DNA of 64,000 nt. Origin: Rotaria socialis (Eukaryota; Rotifera; Eurotatoria; Philodinida; Philodinidae). The translations under genes were made by a program, and so were the position numbers. The notes below the pieces were generated by a model. The model made no database searches. It saw only the letters and a list, made by a program, of their open reading frames with translations, and was not told the origin of the DNA. Below, in pieces: positions 15,001-27,340 of the stretch. The stretch lies in assembly GCA_905331475.1 (NCBI GenBank), contig CAJNYU010001690.1, positions 22,669 through 86,668 on the forward strand, written 5' to 3'. How positions within the stretch are numbered: the first letter of the stretch is position 1; the number at the start of each line of letters is the position of its first letter.

Positions 15001-18000
15001 GCATGACTTGTTATATCTTCAGTGAGTGCAAAGCTAGGAGTCGGTTCGAGCATCGAATTCAATCGTTCAATGACTGCTTGATTTGGCAGATCGAGATCTT
15101 CAAGAAAAAGAATACCGCCCTGTTTTGCTGTCATAGTTACTGGCCCATCATTGTAGAGAAATATTGGTTTTCTTCGATCAAAATTACGAGATGTTAAACG
15201 GTCCCAAACATCGATAAATTTCGATTGATAATCACGCAATGTCATATCTTTTGTTGTAAACGAAGCATAATGTGCATGTTGAAGCATGGCTTTGAAATGA
15301 TCACGAATGGTGTCAATGGCAATCGATAGTGATTCGGGAAATTCAGTTTCGTGGAGTGACTTCGGAGATTTCATGGGTGGAACTGTTGGTTCCATGGTTG
15401 TATTTGGATTAATCACATCCGAAAAGCCGTCATCGAGAATAATCGATTGTAATTCTATGTTTACTTTGTTCTTCGGTTCAGATACGATTTCAGATTTTTC
15501 TACATGAATAAGCACATCGAAACCATCATCTAATTCAAAAACAGGTTCTGTCGATGTAATGTCTGATGTTGAAGTAGGTATTGGTTGATCAAAACCATCA
15601 TCAACGTATGTTAATGATGTAGTGGTGTTCGCTGGAGTTGTTAATTGTGGAACATTGAAGTCCTCACCATAGTTACTAAAACCATCATCGATCATTATAT
15701 ATGAATCATCTGACTCGGAATAGGTTGGTTCCATATCTGGTTGATAGGTAAGATCGTAAGAATCATCAACTTGATAAAAACTTGAGAACGATGTATTCGC
15801 TATTGATCTCGATGAAGATGAATGGCCTGCTAAATTTGTGGTAGGCTCTGGTTCGTTCTCATGATCACCACGAAGCTCGGAAGATGAGGATGGTATTAAT
15901 ATTGCTTCGGCTTCCGTACGAAATGCTGTTAAGTTATCATGAAGTTCATCCTTTTGTTTTCGGCGGTCTTCATCACGTGTGTAAGCTACTTCAAATTGTC
16001 GTATAGCTTCGGGAAGTTGCTTGTTAATGAGATCGAGGATAGGTTGGACAAATATTTCATCCCTAGTTGCTACTTCTCCTGTTGTACTGTGGTGTCGGCA
16101 AAGACTTCTAAATCGAAGATAAACTCGCTCAGCCATTATAGGTAATCGTTTGAGTAGATCAAGAAAAGAATAAGGTTGAATTTCGCCAATTAGATCATTA
16201 GCTTCTGTGTCCGGTGTTAAATGTACCTTAGTGAGTTCGAGTGATCGGTTTGAAAGCCGTGCCCATGTTTCTACGAGTAATGTTTTGCATGAAGTTGGTC
16301 CGATTAGAAGAACAGGTTCTTTTGCGTAAATGGCGAGAGAAAGACGAATAAGTGAACGATGAAAACTGTCGGGTGATGTGAGTACTAGACTATCGGCAAG
16401 TGTCATATTGGGTACATCAATATAAAGTGGTCCTTCTCGAAAACGAACTTGTCCATTGATTTCCTTAATTTCGATTTGTGGGTTTGGTGACAGAGAAATT
16501 TGTCGCCATGTTGATTGAAGATCATTGAGAAGTGTTTCACGTATTGTAGAATCCAATGAGTATTTAGCACCTAACAGTGAAGCACCGACAATAGGCCAAA
16601 GATCTTTTTGAGGAGAAAACAGAGCATGTCGATGAAGCCATTTGACTAATTCACGAAATGTAATACGTGATCGAGTATTAACAACTCGATGATAAAAACT
16701 GGCTAGTTGCTGAGTCGATGCATTGGTTAAACAAGATGGTTTCTTTTTCCCAATTTCATCACGTTTTTTAATAATTTCTGATAATTCATTCTCAGGAAAT
16801 TCACCAAATTGTACTTCAAGAAAACGATTACGCAATGATACTGGTAGCTGGTGTCGATTGGCATATGAAGCATCATTTTGAGTTGCAAAAAATTGAAAGC
16901 CAGATTTGGCGTTAATTATCTTACCACTTGATGGTATAGTGATGGAATTTTTTCCTTCAAGTAATGGGAAGAGCATGTTCATGACTGATGGATCGGCTAA
17001 ATTGAATTCATCTGCAAGAAACCACCAGCCATTTTCCATAGCTCTATAGAGAGCTCCTTTCTGGAAAGCAAAACCATCATTTACAGGTAAAAATGCGCCG
17101 AGGTAGTCCTGAATAGTTGTTGTATCGTTATTGTTAACTCGTTCGAGTCGATTTGGCGTGCTCGAAAGATTATTCAGTGACTGTGGTTTCATATGTTTGC
17201 ATAAGTAGGAAATCAGTGCTGTTTTACCGACAGCTGCAGGTCCTTCGAGTAGCAGAGGAATATTACATGCAACAGCACCCAATATGGCATTGGCATAGTT
17301 AAGTCGACTTTCAGTTAAGATATGCTCCATACTTTCGTTAACCCAATCGGTAAATTTTGGTTGCTGCAGTTTGATTGGCGACTTTTGTGTCTCAAGAAGT
17401 CGTTTAACGTGATTATTTAATTCGGTTCGAAGTTCGGCGCCTTTAATTTGATTAGCAATTGTCACATTGTAGGCTGTCCATAAGCTCGAGATGAAATCAA
17501 GTGTAGATTTGAATCTTAAACGAAGAAGATGAGTACTATCGAGTAATCGAATGATATTACGTAAAGTAAATTTTGGAAAGTTCTTGGTATTATTTTTATA
17601 AAATGAGAAAATTATTTCGCATAATTTAATCACCAATTGATGATCGACATCAGATTCATCAGACAGTAGTGCTTTGGCGATCATTTTCAACTCATCGGAA
17701 TCATGAGTAATATCAAATGTTAGATCTTGCATATGGATTACAGCAAAACGATTGTAGAGTGCTGGCGATAGTTCATTTCCTGAGCCAGTCAAGTTCATTT
17801 GTAATTGCTGTCGAGTATCAGGTGGTGTCATTGTAGCCACAAGTTGATAATTCTCATGCATAATTTGTTCATCAACATCACCTTTTTCAGTTAATATCAA
17901 CATCGGTTTCTGTTCGAGAACAGGATTGAGCCTTTCGAGTACCGATGATTCAGCTGTGCCAAGATTATCGAGAAGTACCCATTGACCATTGGTATAAGCT

Positions 18001-21000
18001 TGTGTGACACATCCATTCTGCCAAATCAATGTCTTACCATAATTAGGGCCACTTTCATCTTTATCGTCGTTTGGAACAAGTTGACCAACAAGAGCTGATG
18101 GCTCTGTTTCAGGAGTTATATTCAATTGATGTACGCGTTGACCACAAAACGAGGCAAGTGTTAGTAGAAGTTCTGATTTGCCACATCCTTCAGCACCAGT
18201 AATAAGTATTGGTTGTTTGATATTCATATTGAAACATACTTGTTTGAGAGTTGATAACACTCGATCAGTGAGTACATAAGGCATTTCTGGTCGTACAAAA
18301 ACGTCATCGAAATTCATCTTTTGTTTCAAATCCGAGTTTTTGAATATTTCATAGAAACACGTCCGAATTGTTTCTTGTGCTTTGCTATGACGAAAACGGC
18401 ATTGGTACATTTTACAGCCATGAAGTACAAAATCTTTACGTTTTCCAAGAATATTTAATTGAGCGGCTGAGATGATCCAATCCCAGAGCCAAGACTGATC
18501 GATTCGATAGATACCATGTAAACGAATAAATTCATTAGTCATCAAGGCTTCATGAACTTTTAGATGTGTTTGAACAGCTATATTCCATAGATTTGAATCA
18601 AAATCAACAATTTCCATATTCGCTGTAGAAAACATAGATGCCCATTCTTTTATTGGATCGTTAATATCTAATTCGAATCGAATCGGATGACGAACATCAT
18701 CAAAATACACACATTTTTCAACATGATTAACAATCATTTTAATGTTTTTCAAGGCTGGACATCCCCAACCACCGCGACCATTATCAGTCAAGATATTCTC
18801 GACGAGACGACGACCTGTAGCACGATATCGGGCACCATACACACACCAAGCACTAAAACTAAGTAAAGCAGCACGAATAGTGGTGTCTTGAGACCACAGA
18901 GGATTCTGTTTTTGCCAGCATAGTAGTAATTCTACCCATTTGAGAAGTTCACGAATTGAAATTTCGGCATAGGGACCCGCCTCAATCAATGTCTGTGTAG
19001 AATCATGTAATGCTGCTTTGATATTGGCATTGAAATTCGATACTAATAATTCGGCTAATACGTCTGCTTGGTCGGGCATTAAGGTAGAGAGTCGTTTTTT
19101 AACAATTTCACGCCATTCACTATCGGGTAATTCTTTGAATATAAGTGGACGAAAACGGCTGAGAAATGATGGAGATAATTTTTCTCGTTTGCCTTTGAAA
19201 AAGCCTGTATTTGGATTTTGCGTTGCGAACAATCGAAAATCTGGATGCATTCGATGAACAACCACTGATTGTTGAGCTGAACTCATGTTGTGGATGATTA
19301 ATTGCCGCGTATCAAGAGCCGATTCGATAGCTTGGAGTACAGTATCTTGAGCAAGATTGAGTTCATCAAACAATATCCAATAGCCGCGTGCAAATGCTAT
19401 TGTAAATGGTCCATCAACAAATTGTAATCGAGTTGTTTGAGATAGTTCATCGAGTGCGAGTGCTACTTTACCAAGTAGATCATCGATTGTAACACGTGAC
19501 GACATGTTGTAACGAATAAGGTTATGTCCCGATTGATGAGCTGCTTCCATGACACTAGCACTCTTGCCTACACCAGTGCTACCTTCAAGTAGGATCGGAA
19601 TTGGATCATGAAGTACTTCAAGTACTTTAGATACGTTCTCGCGTGCTGTATCAGTTAGAACAAGTCGATCTCGTTGTTCTTGATCGTTGACGATAAGTGT
19701 TTTTGAAGACATATCAGGCAAATGAGCACGTAGAATCTGATCAATTTTGTTCGATTGGATTCTGTTTAAACTTTTCAAAAGTTCCCGTCCATTGAGAAAA
19801 TCTTGATGTTTTATACGAACGACATCAGATACTTTCGATTGTGCAGTACTGAAGAATACTATTTGCTGTTGTTGCTGTTGAGTGTTATTGCCGAATTCAC
19901 TGGTGTCGTCCATAGTTGAATCAATTTGAACGTTATCCATTAATACAGAACGTTCGTTCGATGACAAATCCAAAATTTCAGCAAGTAAAATAATGCCAGC
20001 TTTCTTTAACAAACTCGTACGACCCAATAGGCCCATAATATCTGGAATGAACGATGAGAGTAGTTGAATCAATGTACTACGTGACCGTGGCTTGACAATA
20101 TCTTCGCTGAGACTATGCAAATGAAACGCACTTGAACCAGTATCATCATCAGTCATTTCATCAATGCTTTTAAATAAAAGCTGAATAAGTTGTTCTGAAC
20201 TCAAATTAATATCGAGTGCGTTCATTTCATCGCTATTCTTAATTGAAGTAATAAATAAAATAATATGAGCCAGAGGGCTATGACCTTCGAAATTGGTTGA
20301 AATTAATGTAAAAGAATATTCATTAAGAAAAAATTTAGCAATATCTTTGCCGTGTTGGTTATATTTTGAATAGCCGATATCAATGAGTAATTCAATAAGT
20401 CGAATGATGATCGACGGAAGAGTAGTCTTAGATAACCACGACTGTACGATACAATGAAGATCATCTGATCGAAACAGATATTTTTGTGTTTGAATACTCT
20501 TAACTAATGATTCAAGTATTGTTAATAAGGTTGGAATATATTGATTGGCTAACTCGAATTGAATACATCGATGAACTTGCTGTACTTGAATTTCATTGAT
20601 ATGTTGTATGTAAGTTGCAAGTGTCGTAGTTGGACAAAGAGAATGTTCGATAAGTTCAAAACATATTGCATCGGCAGGATGATTTATCAAAAGATCAAAC
20701 CAGTGCTGTAGTAGATTATGTTCGGTAAACATGCTCAAATATTTCAAAATACACATCAGAGCTGAACGATGGCTACTCCTATCATCGATCGTATTTTTAT
20801 CACCGATCATCAAATCAACATACCACATCAACGTATTCTGATCAATTTTCTTAATAGCTCCAGTTAAACCTTCTTTATAATAGTTTGGCAGTAAATCATT
20901 AAGAAGTAAGATGAAACATGGATGACCGCGTACATTTTGTGCTGGTGTATTGGCGCAGATACGTTCAGTCAATTGTTCAATGAGTGCATCTGAATTATTT

Positions 21001-24000
21001 GTCTTGCGATCAATAAGTATTTGCACAAGTTGAACAATACGACACCGCATTGATTTAATTAGATCCTCATTCGGCAACGTTGGCCATATTTCAAATAGAT
21101 GATCAAGTATAAATTTATTTAGTTGATTCTCATATCCGACCATATCAACTTCAAATAAACGTTCGAAAAGATATTCACTAATATCCTCGTCAAAGTAAAC
21201 TAAGGCCTTGACATAACGATATAGACGTTGCCAAGCTAAGAAGACATGATCAGCTCTGAATAGACTTGTTTGTATACTGGTAAGTAAACTCATCAATTGA
21301 TCTTTCCCATCACAGATACCCAATGCTCGATGAACAAGATTATCGATACGTTCGCGAACATTTACTATGCCATCACTGCATACATCTTCGCGGCCGTCTG
21401 TCCATCGCACTGTAATCGGTTGTCTTGATAAATAAGCTGTTTGACCAGGAGCATCAGTTTTAGCGCGTGGATCTTGGCTAACCACTACTGTTTCAATTAA
21501 CAATGGATCAAAGTAAAGACGCCACAACGATTCAAAATGTGCCGGTTGAACTAGATAACGCTGCATATCATCAGCGCCGTTCTCATTATAATTGAGACAT
21601 GCAGTAAGTAATTCAATCAAGGCATTCATTTCTTTTCCAGTACATCGAGCAAATTTAAATAAACGAATCAGGTGAAGTAGATGCAAACGCTTTTGAGTAT
21701 CATCTTTTCGGCTAATTAGAAAAATATATAATGATTATATTGATTCGAAATTGTCTTCCTAAATCGGTCTGACTGCAATGACATTGCAGTTGTGATGAAC
21801 AAAAATTATTCGATATAGATTTATATTAAACTGAATGTATAGAACGAACTTTCTCGAAAAAAAAGGATGTTCAAAATCGCTTAATTGATGATTTGGAACA
21901 CTTTTTTTTGTCACAGATTATAGACGAGCCGGCTAACTGATTTTTAGCGGTAACCGCGGTAAATTCCGGTAAATTTTCACTGATGGGAGCCGGTAACCTG
22001 ACCGGGAAAACCGCTGATTTTCATGCGGTTTTTGTTACATGGGAAGAGCTCAACTTTTGTACGGTATACGTTGAAAACTGTTCATTAAACGTCTTTCAGA
22101 TACATTTGAACAATGGAAATCTACCTAGATATATTCAATAGATTGATATGCTAATTTATCGTCTATGATATATATGCATTGCTTAATAATTTATGAATTC
22201 TGCTTTTATAATCTTATAACTAAAGTAGTTCGTTAAAAAGCACTTACCTCTGCATAAGCCGACCTTCTACTTGTTGCATGACGATAATACGTCGTTCACG
22301 AACTAATTCGAGCAAACCTCGAGATGGAGCCTGGTTCGGTTTCACTGTTAACCACCATTGCATAAGTTTCACCATCTTCATAGCCAAGGTCTATACATAT
22401 AAAACATTTCAAAATCATCACTCACTTCTTACATTAAACATCATTTTATTCTGTCGAAGCAAGTGGAGAAAAAGTGATGCATTAGTTCAAACGATCGCGG
22501 ACAACTACGAATTTCAACTTAGTCTTTCTCACACTATCTATTTAAGTATGAATTTTATCTATTTCTAGCTGGACATAATGCCACTTACGATTCAAGCATT
22601 TTAAACTAAATAGATCGTTGATCGAAAGACATGAAAAAATGGTAGTAAAATATTAATCGAACTATGGTAAATTTATGTGAAGTGATAACATTAGGTTATT
22701 TTATTTAATCAGATTTCATCTGAAATATATTGTTGTTTCTTGAATTTAATTTGTTTTTAATCAGTAATGTAATTAGCATAGAACTGGTTTTAGTATCCTT
22801 ATGATAAAATAGATGAATAATAAAATCAAAGAATAGGAGAGAACAATTATGATGTACTGAACATCAACTCATAATGCAACCTAGAGTTTTATATCAATTC
22901 ATTTCTGTAATAAATAGGCGTGATCATTTTCATGCTTGATTCTAGTGAATTAATCATCAAATGAATTCGAATTTTTTTATGCTTCATTATTCATAAAAGG
23001 CAGATTTCTTAATGAATAGACAATTTACTTTCTCGAAATCATCTTTTTTCATATACATGAATCGATCGAAAAACTTAAACAAAGCTTGAAGGAATCATAA
23101 TTTTGATATTCAACAAAATTAGATAGATTATCAGGCATCAATTTTAATAATGAAGATTGACTAAGTTAAAGAACTATTTTAATTTCAAGATTTTCATCAT
23201 TATTAATCAATCATTCGTATTGCACAGTGTATACTAGCGACTTCATAGTGTTGACATAATCTCTAAGCTAATTATATACGAATAAGATATGTACTTTGCA
23301 CGATTTCTTATAAGAAAAAATGTGGAAGATTATACGAAATATCTGCACATAATTATTTATACACAAAAAAAATATATATTAGCATAAGGCATTGGGTACT
23401 TGAATGAAGCAATATTTCGTATTATTCAGGCACCGCTTAGGGATAAAATCACGGACAAATACATACAATAGTGTACTTAGAAAGACTTTTCATGCAAAAT
23501 AAACAACAAAAAGTTATGTTAAATGGAATTCTTTATTATGAAAAATCAACTATAATGATACTATTAAAATCTGCTTTTTTTACTGAAAAAGAAGAATTTT
23601 ATTTGATTATTTAATACTTTCAACTGAAAAGTTAATGTTGTTTGAAGCTTAAATTCATTTAGCATGTTCTAACGATAGTTATAACTCCATTGTAGTTGAC
23701 TTCAGCATCGAGTATCTATATTCGATTGATCTTACAATGATTTTCTCATATAGACATATGTACGCTTATATGGATTTCTAACTGAATTACTTTGAAACAT
23801 CTATCAAATAGTATGATTAGTTAATATACCTGGGATCCATGATCAAGTGTTCGTGCGCCAAATGGATAAAAAATGTAGCGAAGAACATCAGCAGTCATGT
23901 CCATATTAGGTAATCGGTGTACATTGTCGACAAGACGATCGATGAGCACCTGGACGAGTTTTACTTCGCCCTGTTGATCGAGCACTTGTGCTAATGCAAC

Positions 24001-24066
24001 TTTCAATTGATTGCATGTTTCGACGATGTTAATCGTCGGTGTTGCTGTATTTTGTGCCACTGTTTT
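1..24066 (-). CDS. Giant multi-AAA+ protein with ASH/HYDIN-like repeats, C-terminus beyond the left edge
   Basis: Exons read on the minus strand: 24066-23830, 22390-22248 and 21711 to the left edge. Donors are GTATAT and GTAAGTG, acceptors TATAG and AATTAG, and the phases (0, then 2) agree. The last exon was spot-checked over several lines and stays open to base 1. About 7,360 residues are visible. In order: helical N-terminal region; six AAA+ modules with P-loops near 19.58, 18.19, 17.24, 16.30, 14.24 and 13.18 kb; coiled coils near 10.6-11.0 and 7.5-7.8 kb; beta-rich ASH/HYDIN-like units at 2.3-4.3 kb; helical region to the edge. Six serial AAA_5-type modules with LLLEGPPGIGKT and DELNLA motifs are typical of midasin, but ASH-like units are not. 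Likely an ATP-driven mechanical protein; substrate unknown. No MIDAS domain is visible, but the C-terminus is outside the window. Confidence 0.85.
2300..4300 (-). other. ASH/HYDIN-like beta-domain repeats in the giant protein
   Basis: Translated strands match the pattern of ASPM/SPD-2/Hydin (MSP-like) domains: ILDFGITLIGIHRRLIQRIF near 4.1 kb, TIDFGLVACSNHRIEKTIDL near 3.8 kb and SLIDIGLIQPGKIFKKSILT near 2.75 kb. Between them lie Ig-like strands with phrases such as VPIEIQMP and VPVRFLYHP. I count at least four such units. In known proteins these domains are found in ciliary, centrosomal and membrane-contact proteins. The link to that family is my pattern reading. Confidence 0.6.
11900..19760 (-). 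other. Six-module AAA+ region of the giant protein
   Basis: P-loops in order (residue numbers assume the four-exon model): GSTGVGKS (about 865), GAEGCGKS (1327), GPAAVGKT (1645), GPTSCKT (1959), GPPGIGKT (2645), GDICSRKS (2998). Walker B equivalents are LFDELNLA in modules 1 and 5, ADEFNLA in 3, LLDN in 2 and 6, and LFLEDLD in 4. Sensor-like strands are FRLFATQNP in module 1, FQFFATQND in 3 and IRLFATMNP in 5. Module 5 continues GGGRSKLPRS, close to midasin's GGR..L..S stretch. Modules 4 and 6 have broken P-loops, so they are probably structural. The alternation of active and inactive modules resembles dynein and midasin rings. Confidence 0.85.
15400..15900 (-). other. Acidic linker with four DDGF motifs inside AAA module 4
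   Basis: Between the degenerate P-loop (16.30 kb) and the Walker B-like strand of module 4 (about 15.1 kb) lies a low-complexity Ser/Thr/Asp/Glu-rich insertion. It contains four spaced copies of D-D-G-F: IDDGFSN, VDDGFDQ, LDDGFDV and LDDGFSD. Flanks are acidic and disordered-looking. Regular reuse of one short motif in a disordered loop suggests a multivalent docking peptide; the partner is unknown. Confidence 0.75.
21712..22247. other. Intron of the giant gene with a CG-rich palindromic insert
   Basis: 536-bp intron between the 143-bp exon and the 21.7-kb exon. At about 21925-22050 it holds a CG-rich block with repeated CGGTAA/TTACCG words in both orientations. This differs from the AT-rich surroundings and looks like a small foldback element. 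Nothing else recognisable. Confidence 0.5.
22391..23829. other. Long intron of the giant gene, no recognisable content
   Basis: 1,439 bp between the GTATAT donor at 23829 and the TATAG acceptor at 22391. Strongly AT-rich with no convincing ORF, repeat or RNA. Confidence 0.6.
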
Positions 24067-24245
24067 CTAATACCAATTATAACATATTTAAAAGGAAGTA
24101 TATCTATAAATTGAAATATAAATGATCATGATCTATTCAAATAAAACTCCTCTAATAAGTAAATAAAATATCCTATTCGACACAATATAAATTTAAAATC
24201 TTCTATCTAATTAGGAAAAGTATTTCTCAGCAATATATGACACCA

Positions 24246-24341
24246 AGGGTGTGGGTTGTGGGTGTGGGTGTTGTTTAAAACAAGATGATGCCCTACATCC
24301 ACACAACCGACAGTCAAACCCACAGTCACAGCCACACCCTC
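24246..24341. repeat. TGTGGG-type hairpin in the giant gene's intron
   Basis: A G-rich arm (GGGTGTGGGTTGTGGGTGTG) is followed by a spacer and a C-rich arm ending CCACACCCT. A second small hairpin of the same kind lies at 24575-24622. Both are inside the intron 24067-24803. The ORF between them (24285-24572, plus) has no known domain and I do not call it a gene. Confidence 0.7.
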
Positions 24342-24803
24342 AGGAATACCAATGGCGATCTGTGGAAGGCTATTAGCAATCTCAGGTATGCTCTTAACTA
24401 TCTCACAAAAGATGGAAGGACACCCAAGAATGCTTCACGCTATCTTATGTACGCCATGGCATTCCCCTTTCCAGTTGTAGCAAATTCAGGTGTGATCGTA
24501 GGATACTCATTGGAGATAGGAAAGTCATTAGCTGCGATAAGTATAACTTTTGTTACTTGGCAAGAGTTTTAGCATAACTCACATTTGTGGGTGCCGCGAA
24601 GTGTTTGTCGCGGGTGTGAGTCGACTTGTATGGATTTTTATGTTTGAATTATAAAATTTATAAATAGAATAAATTTTATCTTCATATTTTTCCAGTGCAC
24701 AATAGGATTTGCGGAAAATTTTATTTATTTTCGAGGTCGAATTAGACAGCTACTCATAGAGAAGCAAAAAAAACGTTGAAAAATAAGCAGATAATAAAAG
24801 TAC

Positions 24804-24887
24804 CTGTCGTATAAACGAGGCTTTATAATCGAATGAATACGCGCGAAGATGAATCAAGGTATTTTTTTCTTGTTCGTTTATTTTCAT
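24804..24887 (-). CDS. Candidate first coding exon of the giant AAA+ gene
   Basis: The exon upstream of 23830-24066 has no in-frame ATG at its start; a TAG lies just before it, inside a TTAG acceptor. On the minus strand, an ATG at 24887 opens exactly 28 codons (MKINEQEKNT...) ending in CAG before a GTACTT donor at 24803. Both junctions are phase 0. The intron (24067-24803) contains two TGTGGG-type hairpins. The exon is short and has no recognisable domain, so this is inference from splice signals and phase. Translation could instead begin further upstream. Confidence 0.4.
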
Positions 24888-27288
24888 TCGATGTGTATCT
24901 ATAATCGAGAATAGCGAGGGAAAAAAACAAAAAAATTGTTTTTCTTTTTCTTTTAGTGTTTTGATGCAATATGGAGTATCCTTCACAATTGAGGGAAATA
25001 AAGTTAATCATTACATACAATACCTTATTTCATTATAATCTGCAGAATAAATCTTTACTTCAATATTTGAATTTTTCCATTATTCGTTTCGTGTTTCAGT
25101 TGCCAATAAAAAGACATTTTGATCATGAAAGTATGCATACTATCATCTTATTGATGGAGGATGTTGTTTTGCGTTTTCTATTTCTTTTCTTTTCTTTTCA
25201 GATTCAAAGATAAAATATTATTCCATTGAATAAAAGCCTATTTTTGTTCCTTCTGGTGAGTAATACCAACTTCGTCGTAATATTTCTTGAAAAGTAAACA
25301 TAAAATTAAAATAAAACTGTACTCTACTCCACTAACTTCGGAGGAAAAATGCTTGAATGTTTTAATTATAAGTTGATCTTTTATTCGATTAGAGACATAA
25401 ATGCACCCTGTACATGTTCGAAGATGTGAAAAAATCTTGAAGTTCCAATAAGAAGTATCAAAGACTTGATTCATTTGAAACTTACAATCCATCAATACAC
25501 CGGTGATTTTATCAGGTTTTAACCTGAAGCAAAACAGTCAATATAACAATTTTATACTCGTAGAATAGCTTGCATGAAATGATAAAAAATATCGTTGGCA
25601 AAAACCCTTCTGCATTACTACCGAGAGAGATGCGTTATAAAAGAAAACAATGTAAAAGATTTGCAGAGAGAAGATAAGCACATTGAATAAATTACGTTGA
25701 CATTCGTCTCTCATCTTACTTTCACATGCTTGAATCAACCGGGGGAGGGGGACAACTACTTGACTGATAAGTTTTTTTTTCTTTTCTCTATAGTGTGACG
25801 ACTAGCGTTGAGTTAATGGTTTATTTCATGCTTGCATTTTCTGTGCATGATGAGACTATTATAATTCATTGGTTTAGGTTTTTCTTACGTAACAAAGTAT
25901 AATTTTTTGATGACAAATATATTTTTATTTTTAGCCATTTTATGTCTATTCACTTGCATTTAAAAGAAATTCCAACGTTAAGAAAATAAATAGTATGAAT
26001 CACTACTTCTCAAATGAAATTCGTAAAATATCTGACCGTTATATAGTTTTATAAAGTCTATAAATGCTTAACCTAACAAAGATATTATGATATTAAGTAT
26101 TTCGAAATTAACTTTATTTTCATAAGTAGCTTATCCTTCACATCCACTATACATCTCCTTCTATTGCTATTACTTTATGTCTTTATGATCGAAAAAACGA
26201 TTCTAGTTGCTTTCGCGACACATAATTATTTGTTGAAACTGAAATGTGATTCTAGCCCTTCTTCTTGTAGATTTAAAATAAAATTACTTCGCCAATAACA
26301 GGCTTTTTTGGTTTTAGTATTTGAATTTGACTGCTTGATAGAATTTTGTTCAGATTTTATCTTTGAAACAAATGAACGTTCTTTTCTAGAATATTTTTTT
26401 GTTTCTAGATTTCTTCAAATATATGATTATAAAAAATAAGACTTAATAAAACTCTTTTTTTCTTGGGATATTATATGTAAACTAAATTGTTTTTTTTCTA
26501 TGATAAGATCTGAACAAATTGCTTCAATTTAATTCTTGTTCTAGAACTTATTTTCTTTTGATTCTTTCTTTGGTGCGTGTGACGATTTTAGATAGAAGAG
26601 ATGCCTGTGCTGATGGTATTACACTTTACTTAACTCTTCAAATCATAAATCGCATCGATTACATATAAATCACACGCTTAAATACTCAACCATTTGAGAG
26701 AACGAAGATGAATGATAAATAAAGACAAATATGAAGGACAGAAATATAAAGGTAATAGGTGCGACGAGAATAAATGCCACCATAAAATCAAATATTATGT
26801 ATAGGTTACACTCGAACAAGACCATTACACCCCCGGATGGAATTCGGACGCTCTCCGCATATAACGTTACAGTGCGTATTGATAAATAAATATAAAATCT
26901 TATGTAAGTCGCCTATTGAACATCACTAGAGATAAGAAAATAGTAAAATTTGATGATTTAATTATTGCACAACGAGCGGAAATATTTAGAATTTTCTGAA
27001 GCATCGATATGCGGCTATGAATAACTACAATTCACACATAGATGGATCGACCGAAACAGATTTGATATATGAACTCTATACTCTGAGTGAGTTCAATACG
27101 CTTCATTTTAAAATGAATAATATGCCAAACAAACTACATTCTGATTGGAAAGTACTGAGGTCTGATTCAAATCTCTGATATTTTTCTTATAAATATCAGC
27201 AGTAGACTTCTCAAAAGCAAAAGACTTTTTACTATAATAGAGAATAATTAAAAATGATCCAATTATAAGACATTGTTTCTTTTTTTAG
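24888..27288. other. Divergent intergenic region
   Basis: 2.4 kb of AT-rich DNA between the giant gene (leftward) and the coiled-coil gene (rightward), so it should hold both promoters. Short minus-strand ORFs at 25238-25738 with possible splice signals might be extra 5' exons, but no consistent model emerged. No repeats or RNA genes recognised. Confidence 0.5.
27272..27288 (+). promoter_or_regulatory. Splice acceptor upstream of the coiled-coil gene (5' UTR or trans-splice site)
   Basis: A pyrimidine tract of TTTC and T residues ends in TTTAG 52 bp before the ATG at 27341. There is no earlier coding exon in frame. It is either the 3' end of a 5' UTR intron or a spliced-leader acceptor. Confidence 0.5.
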
Positions 27289-27340
27289 ATTTCAACTCAT
27301 TGTATTCGTATCTATCTTAGTACTACACCGTTTAAAAACT

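Noticed and set aside
1-21711. Dynein heavy chain or RNF213
   Set aside because: No dynein motor signature order, no stalk between AAA4 and AAA5, and no RING domain in the visible part; AAA motifs are closer to midasin.
24285-24572. 95-residue plus-strand ORF in the giant gene's intron
   Set aside because: It starts inside a TGTGGG hairpin (HTTDSQTHSHSH is just the C-rich arm translated) and has no domain.
25238-25738. Two minus-strand ORFs that might be 5' exons of the giant gene
   Set aside because: Possible splice signals exist, but the implied intron would be only about 34 bp and no consistent frame reaches 24887.
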